A stretch of DNA of 64,000 nucleotides. Origin: Anabaena cylindrica PCC 7122 (lineage in GTDB: Bacteria; Cyanobacteriota; Cyanobacteriia; Cyanobacteriales; Nostocaceae). Position 1 is the stretch's first letter. Each line of letters starts with the position of its first letter. The stretch lies in NCBI RefSeq assembly GCF_000317695.1, contig NC_019771.1, positions 4,950,001 through 5,014,000 on the forward strand, read 5' to 3'. The translations under genes and the position numbers were made by a program. The notes under the pieces were generated by a model, which saw only the letters and a program-made list of their open reading frames with translations, was not told where the DNA came from and ran no database searches. Of this stretch, positions 37,636 through 47,790 are shown piece after piece.

Positions 37636-37730
37636 TGCTAAACCCCTACCAATTAATTTTAATGCACAGACTTTTCGGAGACTAAATTCATTAATGCGGA
37701 ATTGTGCAATTTTGGATGAAAAATGGGGAA

Positions 37731-39728
37731 TTAGGGTTTACCGTTCAGAAATCCAATCAATACCACTCCTAGGATAATTGATCCGCCACTAAGTATAAAT
37801 GACCAGAAGCGATGGTAACTGTTGACAATTGTGCCGTTTTCGCCTTCTAGTTGGATTAAATCCATCCAAGGCATAACTCCCCGACGAAACCAACCAATAG
37901 TTCCAACTTGTTGACCAATCAGGGTTTCTACCCGCTTCATCCCAAAGAGGAAGTTACCAATGGGGCCAAAACGTGAGGCGTAATGTAAATAAAGCATTCC
38001 GCTGGGGTCTTGGAGTTTCAAATCAGAACCAAATTTATAACCAGAGTCACCACGACCGATTAATTCCCCTTGTAATTTGGCAGGTTGTCCACGCAAAGGA
38101 CTTGCATAGGGGTCTGACATTAAGGTGAGAATATCTGTTGCTGGTGCTTTCATGTAGTCGGGGAACATGACAAAGGCTTTGATTAATATGCCGATTCCTA
38201 AACCAATAAATGGCGCACCCAGCATTAAACCTGGGTTGGAGGTGGTTGAAACTGACCAAAGTAACACGCCGATAAATAAGCCAAGAAATAAACCGATCGC
38301 TTCTGCACCATATAAGACAACATCTAAGAAGAAGTTGCCGTAAAGCTTTTTCTTATTCAGGGTCTGACCTTCACCCATGACTTTTCCCATGTCAAACTCT
38401 GTGGGTAAACCCAGTTGTTCTGCATAGGTGCTAAGGGCGCGGACTCGTTTACCTGTGAGGGGATGAGTTGAGTTTAATTCCATCCACCAACCCCAAGGGT
38501 TAAACATATCCCACAAAAAGATGCGACCAATTTTTTGCGGGTCGGAGGAAATGCGGTAAGCTGTACCGGTTGTGGTTGCGGCTTTGTGGTCATAAATGCC
38601 TAAAGCACGAGTTCCTTCGATTAAACGGCTGGGTTCTTGGGCGCGTGAACCTTCTTCTACGATGCCATAGGCAATTTTGACTAAGGCGCGGGAGAGTCCG
38701 TTGGGATTTCCTGTGGTTTCGGCTGCAAAGTGGTCTGCAAAATATTCTCTGGTACGAGAGAGATATAACAGCAGGTAAGTACCAATAATGTAAAAGATGT
38801 AAGCAACAAAACCAGCAGTTTCTAAAGCATCTTTGATTTTGTTGTCGCCACCACCACGGGTAAATCTGCGGGCTGTGCTGTAAACCAGGTAGCAAATCTG
38901 GACTAAGGTGGAAGCTACCGTCATGACGGCAAAGTCCCAGTGGACTATATGCCCTAGTTCGTGGGCGTAGACGGTAGCAACTTCATCATCGTCTAAGTAG
39001 GTGAAAAGTCCTTGGCTGACGACTAACCGGGCGCTGTTAGGTAAGGAACCGTAGGTAAAAGCGGTGGGGTTTTGGTCGTCGATGATTCCCAGTCGGGGGG
39101 TGGTGATGTTTTTTTGCTGACAGACTTGGCGAATAATTTTTCCTGTTTCTGGGCTGAGGTTTTCGATTTCTGCTAAGTTTACCCAACGAGTTTTGTAAAG
39201 CCAGTTTTGGCTTAAGTCCATGAGGAAGGGAGAAAAGAAAAAGGCAGCTAGATTGAATATTAAGGTAATAGCGATCGCGATCGCTAGTCCAGTTACAGGA
39301 TCACTACTGCTGGCAATCAATACCAGGCTTAAACCTAAAACAAACACCATCCCAAATAACAAGGCTATGGTGATACCAGATGCTAGGGCTAAACTCCCAC
39401 CTACTCCTTTCATTGCCAAGTTCACTCCCACGGCTGCTGCACGTCCCGCTTTTTGGAAACTAGGCTGAGTGACTGATGAGAAAAATGGACGGTCTTGCTC
39501 TGCCCATTCTCGTACCTGTGGGTTATCACTGTTGATTAACTTTTGCCACAGAATTGTCGCTTGTTCTGTATCGCCTGTTTTTTGATAAGCTTTCATCAGC
39601 CACATTTGGGCTGTCAGGTAATCGGGAGAGTTCAGTTCTAGGGAGTTTTGGGAAAATTCCTCTAGGAGATAAACTGCTTCTTGATATTGCCCTTGTTGAA
39701 AGGCATCTAACCCTGATTGCAATGACAT
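37731..39728 (-). CDS. M48-family membrane metallopeptidase
   Basis: About 665 residues from the ATG at 39728, which begins the family-like MSLQSGLDAFQQGQYQEAVY; a start at 39779 adds 17 unsupported residues. Residues 1-95 are TPR-like. Two or more membrane helices follow (GGSLALASGITIALLFGMVF, AIAIAITLIFNLAAFFF). The peptidase domain carries the zinc motif HELGH in VATVYAHELGHIVHWD and the third ligand in REYFADHFAAE. Further helices and a C-terminal beta region end the protein. M48 peptidases degrade misfolded membrane proteins, as HtpX does. It is an isolated gene upstream of the DUF4347 gene. Confidence 0.88.
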   Translation of the reverse strand: MSLQSGLDAFQQGQYQEAVYLLEEFSQNSLELNSPDYLTAQMWLMKAYQKTGDTEQATILWQKLINSDNPQVREWAEQDRPFFSSVTQPSFQKAGRAAAVGVNLAMKGVGGSLALASGITIALLFGMVFVLGLSLVLIASSSDPVTGLAIAIAITLIFNLAAFFFSPFLMDLSQNWLYKTRWVNLAEIENLSPETGKIIRQVCQQKNITTPRLGIIDDQNPTAFTYGSLPNSARLVVSQGLFTYLDDDEVATVYAHELGHIVHWDFAVMTVASTLVQICYLVYSTARRFTRGGGDNKIKDALETAGFVAYIFYIIGTYLLLYLSRTREYFADHFAAETTGNPNGLSRALVKIAYGIVEEGSRAQEPSRLIEGTRALGIYDHKAATTTGTAYRISSDPQKIGRIFLWDMFNPWGWWMELNSTHPLTGKRVRALSTYAEQLGLPTEFDMGKVMGEGQTLNKKKLYGNFFLDVVLYGAEAIGLFLGLFIGVLLWSVSTTSNPGLMLGAPFIGLGIGILIKAFVMFPDYMKAPATDILTLMSDPYASPLRGQPAKLQGELIGRGDSGYKFGSDLKLQDPSGMLYLHYASRFGPIGNFLFGMKRVETLIGQQVGTIGWFRRGVMPWMDLIQLEGENGTIVNSYHRFWSFILSGGSIILGVVLIGFLNGKP

Positions 39729-39913
39729 TTTATGATATCCCTGATAGAAAGGGTGATATTTTATTCCATGAATACTCAATAGATACAGTATTCGTCATCT
39801 TAATGTCGCAAAAGTTAAAGAAGAGGTAGTCAGATTTTTTTGGCTATCCTGCCCTTTACTGCTTTGCCAACCGATAAAGTAAAGTAGAACGTTTTTGAGT
39901 ATCAGGAGCAACT

Positions 39914-40597
39914 ATGTACGTGCTAATTGGTGGAGCAGGCTTAGTAGGGCTGTCTTTGGCTCAAAAATTGGTAGAACTAGGGCATACTGTAGCCATCATT
40001 GATATTGACTCTACCGCTTGCCGCTACGCCCGTGAACAAGTCGGAGCAATGGCTTTTGAAGGCAGCGCTGTGAGTACAGAAGTGTTGTTAGAAGCAGGAA
40101 TTCGTAAAGCCAATTCCTTAGCAGCTGTTCTTAGAAGTGATGCCTTGAATTTGGCGCTGGTAACTCTGGCCAAGCACTACGGTGTTCCCCATATTTTGAG
40201 TCGAATGCGTCATCCCGATTTTGCCGAACCACTTCGTATAGTAGGAGCCAACCATATTATCAGTACTGTGGAATTGGCGGTTTCAACAATGGTGAATGCT
40301 ATTGAGTACCCGCAAGTGGAATCAATGATGCATTTTGACCAAGGGCAAATTGAGGTTTTAAAACTTTCTATTCCCACAAATTGCTATGTAGTCAATCGTA
40401 GCGTTGCTGAAATTGCTCAAGATTCTCGCTTTCCCACTGGCTCGTTAATTATTGGCTACCAACCCCACCCTCAGGAGGATTTGATGATTCCTAATGGCAG
40501 TACAGTACTAGAACCGGGTTCAACCATACTGATTGTCACCAAGCCAGGGTGTGTACACCAAGTTATTGATTTTATCGAAGGGTGTGAAAATAGGTAA
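39914..40597 (+). CDS. TrkA-type NAD-binding potassium regulator
   Basis: A 227-residue cytoplasmic protein. The RCK-N Rossmann fold has MYVLIGGAGLVGLSLAQKL and the acidic strand end AIIDID; a TrkA-C domain begins near residue 140 and ends GSTILIVTKPG. Such proteins gate potassium channels or transporters in response to NAD(H) or nucleotides. AGGAG sits six bases before the ATG at 39914. No transporter subunit is adjacent. Confidence 0.88.
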   Translation: MYVLIGGAGLVGLSLAQKLVELGHTVAIIDIDSTACRYAREQVGAMAFEGSAVSTEVLLEAGIRKANSLAAVLRSDALNLALVTLAKHYGVPHILSRMRHPDFAEPLRIVGANHIISTVELAVSTMVNAIEYPQVESMMHFDQGQIEVLKLSIPTNCYVVNRSVAEIAQDSRFPTGSLIIGYQPHPQEDLMIPNGSTVLEPGSTILIVTKPGCVHQVIDFIEGCENR

Positions 40598-40644
40598 TTG
40601 GTAATAAAGGAACTTTCAAATCAAAAAATATTCAATTAATTCTT

Positions 40645-40670
40645 GTGGGGTAGGCATCTTGCCTGCCCTT
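40645..40670. repeat. GGGGTAGGC hairpin repeat
   Basis: GGGTAGGCA-TCT-TGCCTGCCC forms a tight stem with one G-T pair. This is a common cyanobacterial intergenic hairpin; here it follows the TrkA-type gene. Confidence 0.45.
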
Positions 40671-40791
40671 AAACCCGGACGAGCTAGAGAGTCACTACCA
40701 CAAGATTGGATAATTTATTTCCTGGAAGTCCCAAAGCAGTAAAATATCTACATAACTTGTTGAAAACTTAAATAGGATTCCTTTAGTTTTA

Positions 40792-41331
40792 ATGAAGTTT
40801 TATCTACATATTTATTTAGTAGTTGTAGTAATTTTGCTTGCGTCTTGTAAAGCAACAGAAATCTCATCTAAGTCACAACCTCATACTACTCAGGCAATCT
40901 CATCTCAAAAGATAGTGACTTTAGATAAAAACTTCAAGATAGCAATGGGTCAAACAATTTATGTTCCTGTCTACTCTCATATTTATCATCACAATCGACA
41001 GGAAATTTTTAATTTAGCGGCTACGCTCAGTATTCGCAATACAGATTTGGCAAATCCGCTGATCATTACTTCTGTGCGCTACTATGATTCAGATGGTAAA
41101 TTAGTTAAGAACTATTTAGAGCAACCAATTCAACTTGATGCACTGGCTTCAACAGATTTTTTTATTAATAGAAATAACACCAGTGGGGGTTTAGGCGCAA
41201 ACTTTATTGTCGAGTGGGTAGCCTCAACAGAAATATCTGAACCGATAGTAGAAGCGATCATGATTGGTACTGACTTTCAGCAAGGAATCTCTTTTACCAG
41301 TTCGGGTAAGGTCATTAAAAGTCAAAATTAA
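40792..41331 (+). CDS. DUF3124 lipoprotein
   Basis: A 179-residue protein with a short signal and lipobox (IYLVVVVILLASC, Cys near residue 19). The mature part has AMGQTIYVPVYSHIYHHNRQ, TLSIRNTDLANPLIITSVRYYDSDGK and ANFIVEW, the conserved segments of DUF3124. Function is unknown; it is probably periplasmic and membrane-attached. Its last four bases overlap the convergent antiporter gene. Confidence 0.78.
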   Translation: MKFYLHIYLVVVVILLASCKATEISSKSQPHTTQAISSQKIVTLDKNFKIAMGQTIYVPVYSHIYHHNRQEIFNLAATLSIRNTDLANPLIITSVRYYDSDGKLVKNYLEQPIQLDALASTDFFINRNNTSGGLGANFIVEWVASTEISEPIVEAIMIGTDFQQGISFTSSGKVIKSQN

Positions 41332-42881
41332 TCATCATCTAGTTGAAGCAACTGTTCATCAATAGTTTGTATCCGCCCCCGCGCAATATCTTCGGCAAGA
41401 ATTCGCTTTCGTATTGCTTCGTTGAGCGCTCCTTTTTCTGCAAGTAGTAAACGACGGCGAATAGTTTCTAATTTACTGCTATCATCTCTTTTCGCTCCTA
41501 ACTCGTCTGGACGGCGATTATAAAATTCCCGCAATGCCTTTTCTGCTCCCGCGATTCGCACCTGATAAGCTGAACGCATCTCTTCATAGAGGGATTTTGG
41601 CAATACTCCTGACTTCAACAAGCTATCTAATTCATCTTGTGCTGCTTTACCTGTCATGAGTTGAGCTTGCATTTCTTCAACTTGGTGCTGTGCCTCTGAA
41701 AATTTAGATAACTTTAAGCGTTTTACTAGTCCAGGCAAACTTAAACCTTGCCCTACTAATGACACCAACACACAACCAAAGACTAAAGTAATCAGGAATT
41801 CTCGACCTGGCAGGGTACTGGGTAAGCTCAACACCAGAGCCATTGAAAGTGAACCTTTGATGTTGCCTAAAAAGAGTAAATGTTGCCAACGCAGAGGAAT
41901 TGGGCGGTCAAACCAACGAATTGCTGTTAATAATGGATAGACTGTGAGAATTCTTCCTGCTTGGTAAACTAAAACGGCTAGTAAAATAGCAGGTAAAGTT
42001 TTCCACAGTGTGACTAGGTTTATTTCTACACCAATGAGGAGAAAAATAAAGGTGTTGACGGTAAAACTGGCATATTCCCAAAAACTAAATAAGGTAATGC
42101 GGCTGGAAGCAGAAGTATTGCGAGACAGTCCAAAATTTCCGAAAATTAATCCAGCTACTACTACGGCAACAGCGCCTGATACACCGAGAGATTGACCAAC
42201 TTGAAAGGTTCCTAGTGCAACTGCGACAGTTAGTAAGAGACTGCCAAGGGGATCATCTAAACGGGAAAATATAGGTATGCTCAAGTAACCTAAGACTAAA
42301 CCCACAAGGCAGCCCCCTACAGAGATAAATAGTACTTGTTGAATTCCTTCTAGTAAGGTCAGTGAACCTGTGGAATAGACTTGCAAAATCAGGTTAAATG
42401 AAACTAGGGCAGCGGCATCGTTAAAAAGGGTTTCTCCTTCAACGATCGCAGAAAGTCGAGAAGGTACTTGTATCTCTTTAAAGACGGCAATCATGGAAAC
42501 TGTATCAGTGTTTGCTAGAATTACCCCTACAAATAAAGCAGGTATCCAAGTCAGTCCCAGTCCAAATTTCAACAGGACGGCAATGATAGCACTGGAAAGC
42601 ACAGCCCCTGGGCCTGCCAAAAGGGCAATTGGTTTAAACGTGCTGCGTAACCGACTGATATCAGTATTGATACCAGCATCAAAGATGAGGATTGGTAGAA
42701 AAAGATTCAAAACTAAGGCGGGATCTAAACCTATAGGACGAGATAATAGCTCAGTAATTGGTAAACCTGCTAAGACTAAACCCGTGACATAAGGGATTCT
42801 CAATCGACGAGATACTAATGCTACACCAGTGGCAACTAGCAGGAGAATAATTGAAATTTTGACTAATTCGGTAATATTCAT
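41328..42881 (-). CDS. Na+/H+ antiporter, CPA1 (NhaP-type)
   Basis: A 517-residue protein with about 12 hydrophobic helices over residues 5-390, then a hydrophilic C-terminus of about 120 residues (VKRLKLSKFSEAQHQVEEMQ). The ion-binding helix VEGETLFNDAAALVSF has the Asn-Asp pair of CPA1 exchangers, and FLPILIFDAGINTD and GLIFGNFGLS are also typical. It should exchange sodium for protons across the cytoplasmic or thylakoid membrane. It converges on the DUF3124 gene with a 4 bp overlap. Confidence 0.88.
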   Translation of the reverse strand: MNITELVKISIILLLVATGVALVSRRLRIPYVTGLVLAGLPITELLSRPIGLDPALVLNLFLPILIFDAGINTDISRLRSTFKPIALLAGPGAVLSSAIIAVLLKFGLGLTWIPALFVGVILANTDTVSMIAVFKEIQVPSRLSAIVEGETLFNDAAALVSFNLILQVYSTGSLTLLEGIQQVLFISVGGCLVGLVLGYLSIPIFSRLDDPLGSLLLTVAVALGTFQVGQSLGVSGAVAVVVAGLIFGNFGLSRNTSASSRITLFSFWEYASFTVNTFIFLLIGVEINLVTLWKTLPAILLAVLVYQAGRILTVYPLLTAIRWFDRPIPLRWQHLLFLGNIKGSLSMALVLSLPSTLPGREFLITLVFGCVLVSLVGQGLSLPGLVKRLKLSKFSEAQHQVEEMQAQLMTGKAAQDELDSLLKSGVLPKSLYEEMRSAYQVRIAGAEKALREFYNRRPDELGAKRDDSSKLETIRRRLLLAEKGALNEAIRKRILAEDIARGRIQTIDEQLLQLDDD

Positions 42882-43122
42882 TTAAATTTTGAGAATTTAT
42901 GGGAACTTTATTGACAGACGTTGCTAAAGCGGTGATTGGCACTCATATCATGTTCGACAAATTGGTTATGATCACCACATCTGTGCAAAAATTGGTAAAC
43001 TCTTTAATGCTGAGTGATGTGTGAGATTTCTGACTGATGGCTAAAACCTGTGCAGCGACTACGGTTTTGTAACTCAGCAATCTTCATTGACTTTGGTTAT
43101 TATAATTAACTTTATTTTTGTT

Positions 43123-44430
43123 ATGACTACTGTGCAGAATGCTTTGCCTTTAATTCAGATTGCCCAAGAAACCCGTCAAGCAGCTAGTAAGCTGGGATTG
43201 CTTTCGACTGAGGACAAAAATCAGGCTATTGATGCGATCGCTCTGGCTTTAGAATCAGCTAGGGAGGAAATATTGTCTGCTAATGTGGCTGATTGTCAAG
43301 CTGCTGTAGCCGAAGGAATCGCTAAACCCCTTTATAAACGGTTGCAGTTGGATGAACATAAGTTACGAGATGCGATCGCTGGTGTGCGAGATGTGGGTAA
43401 ATTAGAAGATCCTGTAGGTAAGGTGCAAATTCACCGCGAAATTGATTCTGGCTTAATTCTCAAACGCATTACTTGTCCTTTGGGTGTGTTAGGAATCATT
43501 TTTGAAGCCCGTCCCGAAGCGGCTATTCAAATTGTCTCTTTAGCAATTAAATCAGGTAACGGTGTCATTCTCAAAGGTGGCAAAGAAGCATTGCGTTCTT
43601 GTGCAGCAATTGTTAAAGCTATTAAACAAGGTTTATCTCACACCGCTGTTAATCCCGATGCCGTGCAATTGCTAACAACTAGAGAAGAAATATTAGAACT
43701 TTTAAAATTAGATAAATATGTAGATTTAATTATTCCCAGAGGTTCTAATTCTTTCGTTAGATTTGTCCAAGAAAATACCCGCATTCCTGTACTTGGTCAT
43801 GCAGATGGAATTTGTCATCTTTATGTAGATCAAGCTGCGGATATTAATAAAGCAATTAATATTACTGTTGATTCTAAAACTCAATATCCCGCTGCTTGTA
43901 ATGCCATTGAAACTTTATTAGTTCACAGCAGCATTGCTTCAGAATTTCTCCCTCAAGTTGCCGCAGATTTAGAAGCACACAATGTAGAATTAAGAGGTGA
44001 TGAACGCACTTTGAAAATTTTACCGAATATTTCTATTGCTACAACCACAGATTGGGAAACAGAATACAGCGATTTGATTTTATCAATTAAAATTGTCGAT
44101 TCCTTAGAAGATGCCATAACTCATATTGATAATTATGGTTCTCGGCACACAGAAGCAATTATTACCGAAGATATCAAAGCAGCAGAAACTTTCCAAGCCT
44201 TAGTAAATGCAGCGGGAGTTTATCACAATTGTTCCACTCGTTTTGCTGATGGTTTCCGTTATGGTTTTGGTGCAGAAGTGGGAATTAGCACTCAACAAAT
44301 GCCACCTCGTGGACCAGTTGGTTTAGAAGGTTTAATAACATATAAATATAAAATGTCTGGTGATGGACATATTGTGGATAGTTACACCGGGGCAAATGCT
44401 AAATCATTTACTCATCGGGATTTGGAATAA
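43123..44430 (+). CDS. proA: Glutamate-5-semialdehyde dehydrogenase
   Basis: About 435 residues from the ATG at 43123; an in-frame TTG at 43087 adds 12 hydrophobic residues with no support. ProA reduces glutamyl 5-phosphate to glutamate semialdehyde with NADPH in proline synthesis. Recognisable segments are LGVLGIIFEARPEAAIQIVS, LKGGKEALRS, IPRGSNSFVRFVQ, the catalytic Cys in QYPAACNAIETLL, and the C-terminal FADGFRYGFGAEVGISTQ and PRGPVGLEGL. No proB is next to it. Confidence 0.94.
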   Translation: MTTVQNALPLIQIAQETRQAASKLGLLSTEDKNQAIDAIALALESAREEILSANVADCQAAVAEGIAKPLYKRLQLDEHKLRDAIAGVRDVGKLEDPVGKVQIHREIDSGLILKRITCPLGVLGIIFEARPEAAIQIVSLAIKSGNGVILKGGKEALRSCAAIVKAIKQGLSHTAVNPDAVQLLTTREEILELLKLDKYVDLIIPRGSNSFVRFVQENTRIPVLGHADGICHLYVDQAADINKAINITVDSKTQYPAACNAIETLLVHSSIASEFLPQVAADLEAHNVELRGDERTLKILPNISIATTTDWETEYSDLILSIKIVDSLEDAITHIDNYGSRHTEAIITEDIKAAETFQALVNAAGVYHNCSTRFADGFRYGFGAEVGISTQQMPPRGPVGLEGLITYKYKMSGDGHIVDSYTGANAKSFTHRDLE

Positions 44431-44432
44431 CA

Positions 44433-44691
44433 TTACTTCTGGTTCTAGCTGGTTTGCGGTTTGAAAAAGATGTAATTCGACAACTATTTTGAGATGAAAT
44501 TATGCAAGAATCTGTAATTTATCCAGATATTCTCCAAAAAGGAAAACGAGAAGGACTTCAAATCGGGAAACAAGAAGGAGAAGTGTTGTTAATCCTCCGT
44601 TTATTATCTCGTCGATGTGGTGTCTGAAATAGAACAGAGAATTAATCAGCTATCTACCGCTAAAATAGAAAGTTTAGCAGAAGCATTTTGA
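44433..44691 (+). pseudogene. C-terminal remnant of a DUF4351/Rpn-type nuclease-like gene
   Basis: Directly after proA the frame reads LLLVLAGLRFEKDVIRQLF, hits TGA, then continues DEIMQESVIYPDILQKGKRE and QEGEVLLILRLLSRRCG before a frameshift into VSEIEQRINQLSTAKIESLA. In order, these pieces resemble the end of cyanobacterial DUF4351 proteins related to Rpn/PD-(D/E)XK transposase-like nucleases. The N-terminal nuclease part is missing. One in-frame stop and one frameshift make it non-functional. Confidence 0.65.
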
Positions 44692-44938
44692 TAGTTTATA
44701 TTTCCTCCCTTTCTAATTTTAGGGGGGATATAAACTAAAATTTACACATTAACAAAGTTCATAACATAATCCCCCATACAATAAACGCGATTAAGATCGC
44801 TACTTTTGCTAGGCGGCGGTGGGTCATAGACAAACTGAGACTCAAGGAGGCCAGCAATTGCCAATTTTAGCGATCGCATCTCCTGATTTGACTAACGATC
44901 CGACTTGGCTAGTGATGCTACCTTTCAGATTATTTTGC

Positions 44939-45610
44939 TCAACTCGCAAGCTCGTAAGCCCCACCACGCTCCAGTGCTTGTTGGTACGCCGGACGTGTAT
45001 GGATGCGATTCAAGAATGCCATAAGCTTTGGACGGCTCGCGTTCAGTCCAGCCCGTGCCACTGCCGCCTCTAGCGGGAAACTAATTTGAATATCGGCAGC
45101 GGTGAATTCGTTACCCGCGAACCAGGTGCTTTTTCCGAGTTCCATCTCCATATAATCCAGGTTTTGTGTAATATACGGTTCAATAAACGAGCTTTTGACG
45201 CGATTAGCGATTGATCGGGCGATCGGACGCGCGAAAAAGGGCATTGAACTCTTCTCAATTTCGTCGAAGATGAGCTTCAGGACTAGCGGTGGCATCGCAG
45301 AACCTTCTGCATAATGCAACCAGTAGGTGTAGCGCAGATGTTCTGGCGTGCCGGAAGCAGGAAGCAGTCGTCCGTTGCCATAGCGTTCGATTAGATACTC
45401 GATAATGGCACCGGATTCAGCCAATGTCAGTTCCCCGTCAGTAATCACAGGCGATTTGCCGAGAGGATGTACTTCACGCAGCGATGCTGGTGCCAACATG
45501 GTTTGTGGGTCTCGCTTGTAGCACTTGATTTCGTATGGGAGTTCAAGTTCCTCTAGCAGCCAGAGTACACGTTGGGAGCGAGAGTTGTTTAAGTGGTGGA
45601 CGACTATCAT
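44939..45610 (-). CDS. Glutathione S-transferase
   Basis: A 223-residue GST. The N-terminal thioredoxin-like domain has HHLNNSRSQRVLWLLEELEL (candidate catalytic Ser10), LGKSPVITD with the cis-Pro, and LAESGAIIEYL for glutathione. The C-terminal helical domain has the folding motif GNEFTAADIQISF. It conjugates glutathione to electrophiles or acts as a peroxidase; the substrate is unknown. Its coding sequence is visibly richer in G and C (for example GCGCGTTCAGTCCAGCCCGT) than its neighbours, and it is flanked by the DUF4351 remnant. Acquisition by transfer is possible. Confidence 0.9.
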   Translation of the reverse strand: MIVVHHLNNSRSQRVLWLLEELELPYEIKCYKRDPQTMLAPASLREVHPLGKSPVITDGELTLAESGAIIEYLIERYGNGRLLPASGTPEHLRYTYWLHYAEGSAMPPLVLKLIFDEIEKSSMPFFARPIARSIANRVKSSFIEPYITQNLDYMEMELGKSTWFAGNEFTAADIQISFPLEAAVARAGLNASRPKLMAFLNRIHTRPAYQQALERGGAYELAS

Positions 45611-45851
45611 TAGATTATGATCCTAGTAAGTGTTGTTGCCCATACATTCTTTATACAAGCATTCATAATTTTTTTTAAATTATGAAACAGTTTTTGTTGA
45701 ATTTCAAAAATTTGTCCATATTATCGTCAAGTTTAGATTGCATCTAAGCTTGAGTTTTTTGCCGCACATTTAATAGTTACAAATTTTGCCCAATAGAACC
45801 TCTACCTTTTGAACGTTTTAGTGGAAGTTATACAATTCGTACACTATTTTT

Positions 45852-47261
45852 TCAAACTAATGCTTTTAGTAATGCTTGCAATTTAAGCTGCACCTCAGCA
45901 AATTCTTTATCAGGATCGGAACCGGCGACGATACCAGCACCTGCATATAGTCTAGCGCGATCGCCATCAATTAATGCCGAACGAATCCCCACAATAAACT
46001 CACAATTACCTGAACTATCTACCCAACCTAAAGGTGCTGCATATAAACCTCTTTCAAAACTTTCATAATTGCGAATTTCTGCACAAGCAACATCTCTAGC
46101 TGCACCTGCTACTGCTGGTGTAGGATGTAATTGCCCGACAATTTTTAAAGGGTGGACGTTAGCAGGAACTACAGCACTAATTGGTGTCCATAAATGCTGA
46201 ATATTTGATAATTGTCGTAGACGTGGGGATAAAATTTGTGGAAACAAACCGAGTTGTGATAGACGTTGCGTAATAAAATCAAGTACTAGTTTATGTTCAT
46301 GTTTTTCTTTGGTACTATTAATTAATCTATTCGCATTTTCTGCATCTTCTCTAGGAGTTTTACCTCTGGGTGCAGAACCTGCTAAAGCATCAGTAATTAA
46401 TTGTTGATTTTGAATACTAATTAATCGTTCTGGACTTGCACCAATAAAATTTTGTCCTTTACCATTACTGGTGGAAAAAACATAACAATTAGGATGTAAC
46501 TGTCGAAGATTATTTAAAGATTTAAATAAATTGAAAGGACGATATGATTTAACATCTAAGGCATCTGCTAAAACAATTTTGATTAAATGATTAGATTTGA
46601 TTTTTTCTAAAGCTGATAATACTGAATATTTAAAGTTGTCTGAATTTATAATATTTTCTTTAATAAATTTAGCTGGAATGATTTCAATATTGGGTTTTGT
46701 TAAAGATTGAAGAGATTGAATTTTGGTTTTCAATTCCTGTAATATTGTTTGAATATTGATATCAGCATTAATTACACTATTCATTACTAAAACACAAGAT
46801 TCATTTTTGACAGCAACTTGTAATTTAGGTAGAAAAATAGTAGCAGATGGAAAGGGGTAATTTACTTGATTATGCTGATCAAAGAAACTGAAGGAACAAA
46901 AAAAGTGGGAACCTGCAAAACCTTGAAAAATATTCCCAAAACTAATAATATTTTTCCGACAATTTTTGATAAAATCCTCGGCTTGATTAAATCTATCTGC
47001 ACCAGAAATCTTTAATTTGGTTATCGAATCAATAGCTGTAATTGCTTCTCCTTTACTTTTATTTTCAAAGTAAAAATTTAATGTATTTGCTTGGGCAAAT
47101 TTATCTAATACAATCAAAGGATCAATTAAGTCAATTTCTAGAGAAATACTTACAATTTGCTGGGTATGATTTTCGCAGCACTTTTCTTGAACTGCTAACA
47201 GCAATTGATGTAAATCTTTATAATCTACAAAAAAACGGCTACGACATGGTGAAATTGTCAT
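45852..47261 (-). CDS. menF: Isochorismate synthase
   Basis: A 469-residue chorismate-utilising enzyme that converts chorismate to isochorismate, the first step of phylloquinone synthesis. The C-terminal domain carries LAGSAPRGKTPREDAENANR, EKHEHKLVLDFI, HPTPAVAGAAR, the YAAPLGWVDSSGNCEFIVGI segment and YAGAGIVAGSDPDKEFAEVQ. Magnesium-binding Glu residues sit in these motifs. The N-terminal 200 residues are variable, as usual. It is divergent from menA, with a 530 bp gap between them. Confidence 0.9.
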   Translation of the reverse strand: MTISPCRSRFFVDYKDLHQLLLAVQEKCCENHTQQIVSISLEIDLIDPLIVLDKFAQANTLNFYFENKSKGEAITAIDSITKLKISGADRFNQAEDFIKNCRKNIISFGNIFQGFAGSHFFCSFSFFDQHNQVNYPFPSATIFLPKLQVAVKNESCVLVMNSVINADINIQTILQELKTKIQSLQSLTKPNIEIIPAKFIKENIINSDNFKYSVLSALEKIKSNHLIKIVLADALDVKSYRPFNLFKSLNNLRQLHPNCYVFSTSNGKGQNFIGASPERLISIQNQQLITDALAGSAPRGKTPREDAENANRLINSTKEKHEHKLVLDFITQRLSQLGLFPQILSPRLRQLSNIQHLWTPISAVVPANVHPLKIVGQLHPTPAVAGAARDVACAEIRNYESFERGLYAAPLGWVDSSGNCEFIVGIRSALIDGDRARLYAGAGIVAGSDPDKEFAEVQLKLQALLKALV

Positions 47262-47790
47262 GGAGTGTAAGTTAATTTTTTTTAAGTTATCTTCCTAAAG
47301 TGCAATAAATCATGGTCGTATTTCTATAGGTAACATATTCAGTGACCATTAACCAGCGTCATTTTAGGCTGTTTCTGGGGTTTTCCAGAACTTATCCTGT
47401 TTATGACTGCGAAATTGAAAGCCAAGTTTTATTACAGTGAGGTAAACCAGTGATCACAAAAGTAGCACTTTTTGGGAATTCACCAGCGTTAAATATCTCA
47501 CAAAACTATAAAATCTAACTTATACCGTGTATAGCAGTTAAAAGGAGGCAAAAATTCAGGAGTTAGGAGAATTGTCAAATCAGGAATTAACAGATTCGAG
47601 ATGTTAACAAAAATATCAAGCATAATACTCAAAGAAAGCGTGATTTCTTCTCAATTCTTTATTCTGTATCCTGAATCCTTACAAATGGAGTACAAGATTT
47701 AGCTATAAAGGTAAATACAAAGCTGGTGTTAGTGCTGTTCTCTATTCCCTGTTATAGGTCAATTTCTAGTAATTTAACGCATGAAGACTA
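47262..47790. promoter_or_regulatory. Divergent menF-menA intergenic region
   Basis: The promoters of both men directions should lie here, but no convincing -35/-10 pair was seen. It holds dispersed repeats: a CAGGAGTTAGGAG unit near 47560, TTCTGTATCCTGAATCCTTA near 47662-47681 (shared with 834-853), and CTATTCCCTGTT near 47742. Confidence 0.4.

Noticed and set aside
44819..45073. Plus-strand frame overlapping the GST gene
   Set aside because: Antisense to the clear GST C-terminal coding region; a high-GC shadow frame.
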